From an uncultured Eubacterium sp. (GTDB lineage Bacteria; Bacillota_A; Clostridia; Lachnospirales; Lachnospiraceae): 64,000 bases of DNA. How positions within the stretch are numbered: position 1 is the first letter of the stretch; the number at the start of each line of letters is the position of its first letter. The stretch is taken from positions 1 to 64,000 of the forward strand of contig CAOKJJ010000001.1 in assembly GCA_948468465.1 (NCBI GenBank), given 5' to 3'. The notes beneath the pieces were generated by a model. It worked only from the letters and a program-made list of their open reading frames with translations. It was not told where the DNA came from and ran no database searches. Below are positions 1 through 9,152 of this stretch, in pieces. Made by a program: the position numbers and the translations under genes.

Positions 1-1321
1 TAATTGGTAGACTGTACCGTTATTTTTATATTTATTTTAAAACTTTTTCCGCACCGACTATTGAAACCCTGTTTCTGCTGGTATTATCTATCCTTGCTAT
101 GGAATCAGCTGATTCCATCCGGTCACTGTACAGACATTTTTTGTCCGGGATTACAAAAAAATCGCTGAACGCATTTTATTATGCATGTTCTTATGCGAAA
201 GCTGATTATTCCAAGTTCATGAATGTTACTGCAGCCATGGCATTAAAGCTTATACCCGAAAAACTGCAGTCACAGCCTGTCTTTCTGTGTATTGATGATA
301 CCATGGTCTCAAAGTTTGGCAAAAAATTTGAAGATGTATCAAAGCTTTTTGACCATGCCGCGCATAATGGTTCGAATTATCTTAACGGTCACTGTTTTGT
401 GAGCCTGATGCTCTGCGTCCCGGTGTGGAATAAGGGCAGAATCAGCTATCTTTCTGTCCCACTCGGATACCGTATGTGGCAGAAGAAGGAATCCAAACTG
501 GAACTGGCCGCATCCATGGTGCGCCAGGTAATGCCAGAATTCAGCGGCAAGAAAAATATTATCATCCTCTGTGACAGCTGGTATGTAAAAAAGAACCTTG
601 TTTCCATTGTGGACGAATATGAAAACCTTGACCTTATAGGAAATGCAAGGTCTGATTCCGTCATTTATGACCTGCCGCCACAGCGGTCTGGAAAAAGAGG
701 ACGCCCTGCAACGCATGGGAAGAGACTGTCTATACAGGACGATTTTGAATTGTCCAGCGAAAAGATCGACGATTACTATATGGCAGTGCGTCATGTACTT
801 ACAAATGTCTTCGAAAAAAGGAAAGTCCTTGCATATGTAACATCCCCGGAAAAAACTCCAGAACCAGAAGGCTGTTTTTCAGCACAGTCTTTCCGGAACA
901 GCTGGAAATTTTCTGCGCATGGCAGGAAAAATCCCCGCTGAACCAGACCGACAGCAGCCGTATGCAGTTTATCCCACTGCTTCTATATATATTCAGATGG
1001 AACATAGAGGTTAGTTACTACGAACAAAAAACGTTCTGGTCACTTTGCAGCTATATGGTACGAAGCAGGAAAGGCATTGAGATGTTGGTGAACTTAATCA
1101 ACATCACATACTGTGCAATGAAAATGCTTCCTTATCAGGATAGCAGTTTCGCAAAATACCAGTCAGAAAGTGTGCAGGAATTTCGCTTTGCCCTCAGTGA
1201 ACAGATAAGAGAGCAGGTATTTTATGCCATTTTCGTCAAAAAAGTCGAAACACAGTTAAAATCGGATACTGTAATTAACTCCTTGAAGCAGCTGGTTCGG
1301 CAACAAGGATATCATTTTTAA
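1..1321 (+). pseudogene. IS4/IS701-like DDE transposase, 5' end outside window, internal -1 frameshift
   Basis: The frame is open from base 3 (…TIETLFLLVLSILAMESADS…), so the ATG at 99 is internal and not the true start. The first frame (to 941) holds the first catalytic Asp (CIDDTMVSKFGKK) and probably the second (IILCDSWYVKK). The third acidic residue lies in another frame, in RWNIEVSYYEQK around 995-1030, matching the Y/W-IE-E-K signature of IS4-type enzymes. Continuity is restored by a single -1 step at the A6C run 850-856, after which the reading KNSRTRRLFFST leads into the frame ending at 1321. Both parts are needed for the DDE triad. Either this is a disabling indel in a homopolymer, or a -1 programmed frameshift on A-AAA-AAC; most relatives known to me use one frame, so decay is likelier. 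Confidence 0.75.
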
Positions 1322-1337
1322 AGTTGTAAAGTCGTGT
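1..1337 (+). mobile_element. Insertion sequence, right part, inserted in an AAA-ATPase-like gene
   Basis: The transposase reading frame is already open at base 1, so the element begins left of the window. The right boundary is placed near 1337 because the minus-strand ATPase-like gene that faces it keeps family-like sequence (…SRYYNKK) up to that point and then turns into unrelated residues read from the end of the element. The last bases of the element, after the transposase stop at 1321, would be about 15 nt. Terminal repeats and a target duplication cannot be checked because the left end is missing. The boundary is an inference accurate to a few bases. Confidence 0.6.
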
Positions 1338-1845
1338 TTTTTATTGTAGTATCTGGATAAATATCCGGACAGTCTGTTTATCGCCAGAGTACCGGTCATA
1401 TCAGGCATAGTGTCAGTAATGCTGGCGAAATACTCTTTTTCCTGGGGAGCCAGAAAATCTCCTTCCGTCAGAAACTGGTTCTGTAAATAGATATCTGTAA
1501 TAAACTGGCAAATCCGGAGTCTGGTTTCAGTATAATTAGCTGCTTTTACATTTGCGAAGCTCAGGGAGATTACAGGATAAGTTCCCTGCAAATCTCTGTA
1601 TGCTTCTTCATTCCAGATTTTAAGACATTCAAATAAATCACTTCTGTCAGCATAACGGACAGAAAAAAATGCTCCATCATGCTTATGGTAAGTGTTTTTC
1701 CAAAACGTCTTGGACGGGTGATTAACGTTACATCGTCTCCGTTTTCCCACCATTCTTTTATGAAATCTGTCTTATCGACGTAAAAATAATTTCTTTCGAT
1801 CACATCAGCAAAATTTTGTTTCCCAATTGCCACTGTCCTTGCCAT
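1337..1845 (-). pseudogene. AAA-ATPase-like protein (PD-(D/E)XK nuclease-associated type), frameshifted and truncated by IS
   Basis: The start at 1845 has a good ribosome site (GGGAGG, 7 nt upstream). The N-terminus has the hallmark of the AAA_ATPase_like family: an ADVIERNYFYVDKTDFI block followed by the Walker A-like RPRRFGKTL. After MMEHFF the frame is lost at an A7 run on the plus strand (1663-1669) and continues in another frame (SVRYADRSDLFECLKIWN…YPVISLSFANVK). The gene is cut at about 1337, just before the expected Walker B block, by the insertion sequence. Full-length relatives exceed 500 residues, so this is a dead remnant. Such genes are abundant in gut Clostridia and Bacteroidales; their role is not settled. 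Confidence 0.8.
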
Positions 1846-1963
1846 ATGATACCTCCCGCTGGCCTGGGATCAGAATAAATCCGATATTCTTATATTTTTT
1901 TAATTATATCACAAACTTTATTCTGTTCAAGCGTTCACGGGAAATCTTTTATTTTTCAAACCT
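1846..1963. other. Short AT-rich gap between two pseudogenes
   Basis: About 118 bases with no reading frame, hairpin or promoter that I can support, apart from the ribosome site of the pseudogene starting at 1845. It probably represents the old upstream region of that gene. Confidence 0.4.
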
Positions 1964-2596
1964 TTAAAGAAGCATCATCCTGCCTGTACATGCAATATTC
2001 AGATCCTTTTTGTGAAAAGTAAAATAAAGTGTCAGCAGATTTTCTCCAATATACCCAATATATCTGTCTGCACGTTCATTTCCTTTTGGTACGGAAAGCG
2101 TCTCTACCCGTTCCAGGATCGGAAACAGCCATGCGCAGTATTTTTCCAGCACTTCGGCCTTTGCTACCAGTATATTGTAATTGTATAAATACTGCTGCGA
2201 AAAAATGCGGTTATAAGCAGGATAATACTCCGGTGCAAGTTCTTTTAGCACCTGCAGTACATACCGCTTCAGCAGATGTTCTGCGAGGACACGACAGTGA
2301 TATTCAGCTCTTCCATTTACTTCTGATCCATAGAGCTGCACGACAAACGCAATCTGTTCTTCGTAATCCTGAGTCCTTTGAAAATTTTCCTGCTGTCTTT
2401 CCAGATACTGAAAAAATTTGACATCATGCTCATCATTAACGTTTTGCCCAAATCTGCGTGGTCTGGTAAATAGGGTTACTTTATTATCTGACTCATCCAC
2501 AAGCTCATACAGGATCTCTGTCTTATCAACATAAGAATCCCCTGATTTGCGCAGATCAGCAAAATCAGATTCTCCAACACCAACTCTGAATGTCAT
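1964..2596 (-). pseudogene. Chimeric remnant: AAA-ATPase-like N-terminus joined to DUF4422 glycosyltransferase C-terminus
   Basis: Read from 2596 the frame begins like the neighbouring ATPase family (GVGESDFADLRKSG, YVDKTEIL, FTRPRRFG). The true family reading then moves one frame over (GKTLMMSMMSNFFSIWKDS) until a stop near 2330. The original frame stays open, and from about 2340 leftwards reads as the C-terminal part of a DUF4422 (LPS-type) glycosyltransferase: YNYNILVAKAEVLEKYCAWLFPILERV and later RYIGYIGENLLTLYFTFH. The open frame is therefore an accident of deletion plus frameshift and probably not a functional protein. It shows that a glycosyltransferase gene once stood here, at the left edge of the glycan locus. 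Confidence 0.65.
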
Positions 2597-2695
2597 ATAA
2601 GAATCTCATTAATTATAAAAACACATTATTTAGGAAACGGGTATCAGAAACCTGGCTGTTTTCCGGACATATTTCCATATATCTATATATTGTTA

Positions 2696-2956
2696 TCATT
2701 CCGTTGATTCTCTTGATTCTTTTACACGGTATCCGGTTAAAATGTGCGTTATCTGCCAGGTTGCAATCCTTTCCTGTGTATCCAGTATAATACCTGGCAA
2801 CAGATGCTGCAAGACTGAAACTATCAGGAAAGTACTTTTTCCCTGATAAATACATTCGCATTGTACGGCCTTTCTGCTACAGAACAGGATTTTTTCTGTG
2901 TCTGTTTTATCCGGATGTTTCCATAAAGTTGCACCATCTTTGCCGATACCGTACAA
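2696..2956 (-). pseudogene. Probable decayed Rossmann-like module fragment
   Basis: The minus strand reads IILYGIGKDGATLWKH, then EKILFCSRKAVQ and IYQGKS, the same pattern (hydrophobic strand, GxGxxG-like loop, helix, second strand ending in an acidic or polar position) found at the ends of many proteins in this locus. Frame changes and stops follow within 90 residues, and no intact start or partner domain is visible. It lies directly downstream of the sulfotransferase-like gene. The identification rests on pattern only; the fragment could be chance. The remaining bases 2597-2695 and 2957-2997 hold nothing else I can support. Confidence 0.4.
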
Positions 2957-2997
2957 AATGATCTGATTCTATCGTTTGATAAACCCCCTTAAACTCT

Positions 2998-5418
2998 CTA
3001 TCTCTTCTTGTTTTCTTCACTTTTCTTTCGTCTCTGTTCTTCAGCAGCTGATCGCCCTATCTCAACAACTTCGAACTCTGGTAAAATGTCGTCCAGTACC
3101 ATGTGTTTTCTTGTCTCCCATAACTGTTGTCTCAAAGAATCATATGCACATAAAAAATATGTCACCTTGTCTGTCTCCGTTTCGAATTCTGGCAAATCCT
3201 GAAACCGGAACTTTTTCAGAAACATCTCCTGCAGCTCCGCTCTGGAAAATTTCAAACAGTTCTCGTAAATATAACCATATTTTTTCTGATATGGAGCACC
3301 TACTAATAAAACCCGAAAGCGATCGAATTCGGACAGATACTCTTCATACGGATTAAATACAGGCTTTATATCAAAATCCACAACAGAGTTTTCCCACAGC
3401 CATTCACTACCATTATTGGTTGTATGTAGCAGGGTATCCGACCATGGTATTCCTATCATATCGCATAGCTGCTGGAGTTCTTCCTGCGGATGCAGCTTTA
3501 AATCTTCAAAACGTATGATCAGCGTTTTCCAATTCCGCAACGGAATTTCATTTCTGAAATCTACGCCAGACATACTCTTAATGGAAATGAGAAGAAAAGG
3601 AACCAGACTTGTCCCACTGTAGCTTTTAAAATTTGCCCCAAACCATACAGCAAGGTTTCTGCGCGTTACCAGCGTATAACCGCCAATCTTCCTGCTTTCC
3701 AGCCATTTAGCCAAAACTGGCATTTCTTTCCGTGGAAATAAATGCGGTTCCCAGTAGACGATGATTTGTGACATATCCTTTATTGTTAAATTATACATAT
3801 TTTTTAGATTTTCAATATGATAAAGAAGAAACATTTCCTGAGAAGTTATTGTTTCTTCTGACGAGCACGCCTTTTCTATAATCTCCTGAAAAACCCTGCA
3901 ATAAGGAAAAAAGTCGCTGACTTTAGCCGAAATTTTTTCCAGTTCCATACATTTATGCCAGGTCAGACGGACACAATACCAGAAAAGATTATCATTTACA
4001 GTTCCCATTACCCCTTTCAAAATGTTGGGATGTCCATCCAGCAATCCGCGAATAAGTATATTCCCACTCATCCAGGGCATTGCCCCTAACAGGATTCCTT
4101 TCGGAATAAAGCACTCATGCGTATATTTTTCACAGTTTTCATGCATAAATGCATCTATAAGAACAAACGCACCTGCATGTGAAAAATACTCTGAATATGA
4201 AATATTCGTTATCTTTTTCAGCTTTTCCCTGAAATTCCATAGATTCAGGGTGCTATCCGCATCTGCATTCCCATACCATGGATGCACGACGAACAGGATG
4301 TGACTACTGTTTTCTGGCATATCCCATTGGGATATCTCAATATATCTGACAAGTATATCCTGATTTTCTATGTTTTCCAAATATTCTTTCAATATACCAC
4401 ATAGTATTCCATCTCCTGCAAGGAAAACCTCTTTGCCTTTTAATACATGTACCAGATTACTGCATGGAATATCCGTATAATCATTCATCAGGAAAAACTG
4501 CTCATTCCTTTCGTATCCATAATAGTCAAAGAAATCCACATTCGCAGTCCCCAAAGCGCTTTTTTCACCATGTACATCGATAAAAATACTATCTTTTCCG
4601 GAACGGATTGCCTCCCACACGGTATTTACTGGTTTTCCTAACAGCACTCTGGGTATATATCCGGCATAACCTAATGGGATATGTCCGACATAACCAAAAG
4701 CAGATTCTTCAGAAAAACACCGTACATCAGTATGATGCTGATACAACAGATCATAAGCATCCTGTGCCCTTTCATCCGTTCCTAATATGACAATATCCTT
4801 TCCCTCTAATTTTTCGAGAAGCTTTTCTAATCCTCCATCACAATTCATGATCTTTCCTGCAAGTACATTTGCCTCATAAATCTGATCGATACATTCAAAC
4901 CCTGCAGATGCACTTCCTGAAACTCTTTGAAACAGATCTGTCTTCTCCAAGACAGGTTCTGCATGGATCAACAGCTGTCCAATATGATCATCAATATCCG
5001 TCAGATTCTGATATCCAAGAAATTCCCAGTATTTTCCACTAACTGATACTGGAATATGAAAACGTTCCAGGTATTTCACAAAATAATACGCCAGTTCGTT
5101 ACAGCCGCATACAATGATTTTCCTGATGTCTGGAAAAATGTTGGAAAACTGCAGGGCATTCCGGATCCCGTTTAGTTCCTTCAGCATTCGGAGTTCTCTG
5201 TTGGCTTCCATATCCTGCCATCCGTAGCAGAGTATTTCTCCCTGCTGATCCATGATCGGAACAATCTGGAGCACGGAAGGATTCCTCTCTCCATTCTGCC
5301 TGAAACATTCTCTTGCGTTCTGCCATATTTCTTCGTCAGAAACCTGGCACTGACTTATTATATGAACATTGATTCCATCATCCTGATTGATCAGATTTTT
5401 TCCTAAAAAACGAAGCAT
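2998..5418 (-). CDS. Multidomain sulfotransferase-like protein with N-terminal Rossmann-like modules
   Basis: 806 residues, ATG at 5418 preceded by AAGGAGA. Three Rossmann-like strand-loop starts are visible near residues 99 (KIIVCGCNELAYYF), 207 (KDIVILGTDERAQ) and 329 (KEVFLAGDGILCG). From about residue 437 the protein resembles P-loop sulfotransferases: a 5'-phosphosulfate-loop-like MPWMSGNILIRGLLDGHP (447-464) and, near 650, LIIRFEDLKLHPQEELQQL. The second PAPS motif (R…S) looks weak: TRRNLAVWFGANFK lacks the expected Ser pair. The gene is similar in plan to the sulfotransferase at 50390. It is the last intact gene of the leftward array. Expected role: cytoplasmic sulfation of a sugar using PAPS; it may be inactive or use another donor. 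A short repeat GYVGHIPLGYAGYIP sits near residue 242. Confidence 0.6.
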   Translation of the reverse strand: MLRFLGKNLINQDDGINVHIISQCQVSDEEIWQNARECFRQNGERNPSVLQIVPIMDQQGEILCYGWQDMEANRELRMLKELNGIRNALQFSNIFPDIRKIIVCGCNELAYYFVKYLERFHIPVSVSGKYWEFLGYQNLTDIDDHIGQLLIHAEPVLEKTDLFQRVSGSASAGFECIDQIYEANVLAGKIMNCDGGLEKLLEKLEGKDIVILGTDERAQDAYDLLYQHHTDVRCFSEESAFGYVGHIPLGYAGYIPRVLLGKPVNTVWEAIRSGKDSIFIDVHGEKSALGTANVDFFDYYGYERNEQFFLMNDYTDIPCSNLVHVLKGKEVFLAGDGILCGILKEYLENIENQDILVRYIEISQWDMPENSSHILFVVHPWYGNADADSTLNLWNFREKLKKITNISYSEYFSHAGAFVLIDAFMHENCEKYTHECFIPKGILLGAMPWMSGNILIRGLLDGHPNILKGVMGTVNDNLFWYCVRLTWHKCMELEKISAKVSDFFPYCRVFQEIIEKACSSEETITSQEMFLLYHIENLKNMYNLTIKDMSQIIVYWEPHLFPRKEMPVLAKWLESRKIGGYTLVTRRNLAVWFGANFKSYSGTSLVPFLLISIKSMSGVDFRNEIPLRNWKTLIIRFEDLKLHPQEELQQLCDMIGIPWSDTLLHTTNNGSEWLWENSVVDFDIKPVFNPYEEYLSEFDRFRVLLVGAPYQKKYGYIYENCLKFSRAELQEMFLKKFRFQDLPEFETETDKVTYFLCAYDSLRQQLWETRKHMVLDDILPEFEVVEIGRSAAEEQRRKKSEENKKR

Positions 5419-5503
5419 ATATTTTATTCTCCTTATTTATCCCGAAACGGAGAGGAAACCGTTGTGTATTAACGGGCAGAAACCGGCAGTATGTTCCACA
5501 TCT

Positions 5504-7627
5504 TTATAATATATCAGTTATTCTGGTCATCCTGTTAAAAAAAACATCTTCAACCATCAGTTCCAGAAAATCCTCGTCCGTTATTTTCACCTTATGCACC
5601 AGTTCCAGGAAGATCTCATCGAGTCTCCTGTTTACGGTCCTTTCTGTCTGGGGACAAAGTGCAATATAACTCCGGAAATAATCAAAAATTCCGTCCTGCG
5701 CCTGCATGAAACAATCAATATTTCTGCCGCTTCTTGTTTCCACGGCATAGACAGGTTCTCCCGTACTGTCAAACTCCAGTACGGAAGGGTGCGGCGCCGT
5801 CAGCAGTGTTTCAAGAATGTAGTAATCATTATAAATCACGCAAGAATCCGTTTCCCCATCCTCATAAAAAGCCTGGATGTCCAGGTTTTTTCCCTTCATG
5901 TGCGCCTTTTCCAGCTGCAGGAAGTAAAAACCTTTCAGGCGGTTGCTGACCAGCCTCTGCAGATACATCTGGGTTGTGCCTTTTGCTACAAAATCAAAAA
6001 AGGCGACGGGTCCGTTTTTCACATTCAGTTTTTCTATATATTTCTGGTAATTCCCAGACATGGCCTGGGCCTTTTCCAGAATGGGCATCTGGTATCTCAT
6101 CAGACCGTTTTCATTAACCGGTAACCTGTCCGATTTGATACTGCCGGCATTTATCCCGAAACGTTCCGAAAGTTTTTCTTCAAGTGTACCGCTGTACTGC
6201 ATTTCATCAACATAACGGATGTCTTCAGGTTCCCTCATGCCCGCCCGTATTGCCGCGGTCCGTGAAGCGAGGAAATATACGGTCTGTTCTTTCTGTCCCT
6301 GTATGCCTGTCAGGTATGCGTACATTTTCCTGATCAGATATCCGTCTCTTGCACTGAACCATATATTCTGAAAACCTCCCCTCTGCATCTGGTCATGGAA
6401 CCACAGCACAAAATCACTGAATACCGGTGCGCAGAACAGGTATCCGATATCATATGCCGCTGATATTTTCAGATGCCTGTTCCCGTCTTCAGTCTGAAAC
6501 GGACTGTTAAAAATCCGTGCGACGAACATTCCGGCTTTCAGGTGGTCTGACAGTGATACCAGGTAGTTCTGCAGCCCAAGCCCGCCAAGCGATTCCAGCA
6601 AGTCCAGTCCGCTGGGCAGCCTGCATGTCTCAAATCCAAAAAGACCGGCGGATTGTACATCTGCCACAATATCATCACCAATATGAAGGTATCTGCCCGG
6701 CTTTTCTTTGGCCTTTAAAATCTTATACAATCCCTGTGTTTTCCCTGTCCCGTAATCACTGGAAGCAAGAATATTCGTATATCCTGTAATTTCACATTTT
6801 TCAAGAATCCATGCCAGCTGTTCCCTGCTGTAATAGGTATCCGAAACGATATACACTTTTTTCCCCAGCCTTACTGTCTCTGTCAGAAGGCTGCACACTT
6901 CTTTTCTTGGCACCAGCAGGTCAGAATCGGCTTTCCACTCCATACCGGCCAGCTGCCCTGCAGTAATATCCGGTGCTGCTGCTCCCGGCTTTTCCAGTAC
7001 ATTCTGATAGATTTCGGTAAGCGTCGGCGCTTTGTTTTGTGACAGTTCCTTTTCAGCTGCAAGCCGTTTTCTGCAAAAATCCTCTATACAGACACCTTTT
7101 TCCTTTAGCATGCAGTCCACATATTCTGGCACATCACCGGCATACAACGTCTGGCGCATGACCAGCGTGTCAAACAGGTCAAAACTGACCACATCGGCAT
7201 TCCTGATCTTTGTTTCCAGTTCTGCCTTCGTTATGCCGTCTGTACTGGTAAAACAGTATGATACGTTCTTTTCTTCCAGCAGGTCTTTCCCCCTGATATC
7301 CAGCAAGGCAATTCCACTATCTCGGCACTTCTTTCCGATCTGCTGTCTGATTGCCCTGCAGGAGCCTGGGCGTGCCACCACGATGATCAGTCCGACACCT
7401 GCACGGATGGCGGCATCAAGGGACAGAATACGCCTGCCGTAAAGTTCCCCGTCTGTCCTGAAACTGTCCAAAAGCCCAGCGATTTCATACTCATTTTCCA
7501 GCACCGCCAGCGCCCGCTGTGTTTCTGTGCCGAGTCCGTATAATGCTGTTTTTCTGCCCTTATATTTTTCCAGTATTTTGTTATTGTTTAAAAATGTATC
7601 TGCTGACATGTTCACTGATACCTGCAC
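5504..7627 (-). CDS. HAD-family hydrolase with N-terminal Rossmann-like module and large C-terminal domain
   Basis: About 707 residues. Residues 24-115 form a Rossmann-like module (KTALYGLGTETQRAL, then AGLLDSF). A HAD domain follows: motif I FDLFDTLV (149-156) with both Asp residues, motif II-like VYIVSDTYYS, and motif IV HIGDDIVADVQSA. The C-terminal 350 residues (FCAPVFSDFVLWFHDQM, NIWFSARDGYLIRKMY) match the long tail commonly found on HAD proteins in glycan loci, function unknown. The frame starts with GTG at 7627; an ATG at 7609 (MSADTF) is an alternative and neither has a strong ribosome site. Likely role: phosphatase acting on a sugar phosphate or glycan intermediate. Base composition is clearly more GC-rich than genes right of 17200. 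Confidence 0.7.
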   Translation of the reverse strand: MQVSVNMSADTFLNNNKILEKYKGRKTALYGLGTETQRALAVLENEYEIAGLLDSFRTDGELYGRRILSLDAAIRAGVGLIIVVARPGSCRAIRQQIGKKCRDSGIALLDIRGKDLLEEKNVSYCFTSTDGITKAELETKIRNADVVSFDLFDTLVMRQTLYAGDVPEYVDCMLKEKGVCIEDFCRKRLAAEKELSQNKAPTLTEIYQNVLEKPGAAAPDITAGQLAGMEWKADSDLLVPRKEVCSLLTETVRLGKKVYIVSDTYYSREQLAWILEKCEITGYTNILASSDYGTGKTQGLYKILKAKEKPGRYLHIGDDIVADVQSAGLFGFETCRLPSGLDLLESLGGLGLQNYLVSLSDHLKAGMFVARIFNSPFQTEDGNRHLKISAAYDIGYLFCAPVFSDFVLWFHDQMQRGGFQNIWFSARDGYLIRKMYAYLTGIQGQKEQTVYFLASRTAAIRAGMREPEDIRYVDEMQYSGTLEEKLSERFGINAGSIKSDRLPVNENGLMRYQMPILEKAQAMSGNYQKYIEKLNVKNGPVAFFDFVAKGTTQMYLQRLVSNRLKGFYFLQLEKAHMKGKNLDIQAFYEDGETDSCVIYNDYYILETLLTAPHPSVLEFDSTGEPVYAVETRSGRNIDCFMQAQDGIFDYFRSYIALCPQTERTVNRRLDEIFLELVHKVKITDEDFLELMVEDVFFNRMTRITDIL

Positions 7628-7638
7628 CCCGCACTCTG

Positions 7639-9114
7639 TTATTTTTGCGCCAGTGTTGCCTGTATAATTTCCATAAAGCGTTTTTCAAAGGCCGGCATTG
7701 AAAAGTATTTTTCATACAGCTTTCTTGCCTTTTTCCCCATGCCGGCCAGTTTTTCCCTGTCTGTCACACACCACATGATTTTTTTTGCAAGTGCCTGTGC
7801 ATCTCCACTGGGAAAAACCAGTCCATCCCCGCCATCATGGATATAAGCTGCCGTCCCCGCTGCATCCGAAACGATACAGGGGACAGAATGCATCATCGCT
7901 TCCGCTGCCACTGTGGGCATGGGATCCTCCCTTGAAGGACAAACCAGTACATCTGCTTCCCCGAGCAATCTGTGAATCTCCCCGCGGCTGACGCTTCCCG
8001 TAAAAACAATCCCCTTATCCTCTGCACATTTACTGCGGAGGTTTTCCCCGAACAGGGTATTCCCGTGGCCTGCTATGTAAAATTTACTATTATGCCTGAT
8101 ACTGTCAGGCAGACTTCTGACCGCCTGCAGTAAAATATCCTGTCCTTTTCTCTCTTCGAGGAATCCGATTGTGATAAAACGGACTCTGCCGGAACCGGTC
8201 CGCATCTCCCGGCAGCAGACATCCGCCCCTGCAGTTGCTGTCCCGTCTTTTGCGACATCCACAGCCCTGCGGATCACAGTCTCATCCTTTGCAGCATCTG
8301 CCACTCCGTACAGCAGTCCGCTGCATTCCAGATCTGGGAGAAACTCCCTGATGGCAGCTGCCGGAACCGGTCCGACGGACACAGCTGTCAGGTTATGGAG
8401 ACTGATTTTTTTCATGGTCTCCCTGCTGACGCCGTCATAAAAAAAACGGGCGTCATGCAGCCACCAGACTACCGGAATCCCCGTATCCCGTTCCGAGAGA
8501 AACACATGGAAGTTCAGGGTATTGCACAAAACGAGAGAAAACGCTTTCACCCATGCGGTCTCGTGCATCGTCGCGATCTGCAGGTTTTCATCCACGATGA
8601 CAGGAATGTCACTTCTGATCAGTTCTTTTTTTAATGGCCCATCAGTCATGGAAGCAAACACAACGGGATACCCGTTTTTTTTCAGAATCTGCGCCGCATG
8701 AAACAGAGCGATCTCAGGACCGCCCAGCAGCAGGTCATTCGACAGCAGCAGGATCTTACATTCCCCAGGTTTTCCGCACGCCGTAATTTCTTCCGCGTCC
8801 GGATAATACTGTACCGGTTCTGACACGGCATCGTGTGCGATGAGCTGGTGCAGGTCGTAGAAATGATAAATTTTTTCCGGTTCCACGCCGAGTGATAGGA
8901 GCTGTTGTTTCATCTGTTTCACATAGAAACTCAGAATGACAATCGCGTCATAATCCAGCCGGATCCCCTCTTCCGGGGACAGTACTTCCAGCCCGTCAAT
9001 GATTGTGTGCTGCTTCTGTCTGGAATTGTCCAGCAGGGCAGTGACGTCCTGCCGGACAAACCATTTTTTGTATCGGTTGTAATAATCCCCCGTCCCGAAT
9101 AATAGTATCTTCAT
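7639..9114 (-). CDS. Glycosyltransferase family 4 with N-terminal Rossmann-like module
   Basis: The start is set at the ATG at 9114 (MKILLFGTGDYYNRY) because GGAGG lies 10 nt upstream and the longer frame from 9180 would run far into the preceding gene. Residues 1-90 are the recurrent Rossmann-like module (ending YDAIVILSFYVKQM). The remaining 400 residues form a GT-B fold: an N-terminal domain with LLLSNDLLLGGPEIALFHA and a C-terminal donor domain with ITIGFLEERKGQDIL and the GT4 signature PSREDPMPTVAAEAM…G. Predicted retaining transfer of a sugar from a nucleotide donor in the cytoplasm. The gene ends 12 bases before the HAD gene, consistent with one operon. Confidence 0.85.
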   Translation of the reverse strand: MKILLFGTGDYYNRYKKWFVRQDVTALLDNSRQKQHTIIDGLEVLSPEEGIRLDYDAIVILSFYVKQMKQQLLSLGVEPEKIYHFYDLHQLIAHDAVSEPVQYYPDAEEITACGKPGECKILLLSNDLLLGGPEIALFHAAQILKKNGYPVVFASMTDGPLKKELIRSDIPVIVDENLQIATMHETAWVKAFSLVLCNTLNFHVFLSERDTGIPVVWWLHDARFFYDGVSRETMKKISLHNLTAVSVGPVPAAAIREFLPDLECSGLLYGVADAAKDETVIRRAVDVAKDGTATAGADVCCREMRTGSGRVRFITIGFLEERKGQDILLQAVRSLPDSIRHNSKFYIAGHGNTLFGENLRSKCAEDKGIVFTGSVSRGEIHRLLGEADVLVCPSREDPMPTVAAEAMMHSVPCIVSDAAGTAAYIHDGGDGLVFPSGDAQALAKKIMWCVTDREKLAGMGKKARKLYEKYFSMPAFEKRFMEIIQATLAQK

Positions 9115-9152
9115 ACGTGTTCTGCCTCCGGTCAGTATGCATACAGGACTGT

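Noticed and set aside
2029..2421. Plus-strand 130-codon frame opposite the pseudogene chimera
   Set aside because: The minus strand carries recognisable ATPase and DUF4422 sequence; the plus frame does not.
5594..6124. Plus-strand open frame opposite the HAD gene
   Set aside because: It is antisense to a gene with clear HAD motifs and has no domain or ribosome site of its own; the same applies to the other long antisense frames across the window.
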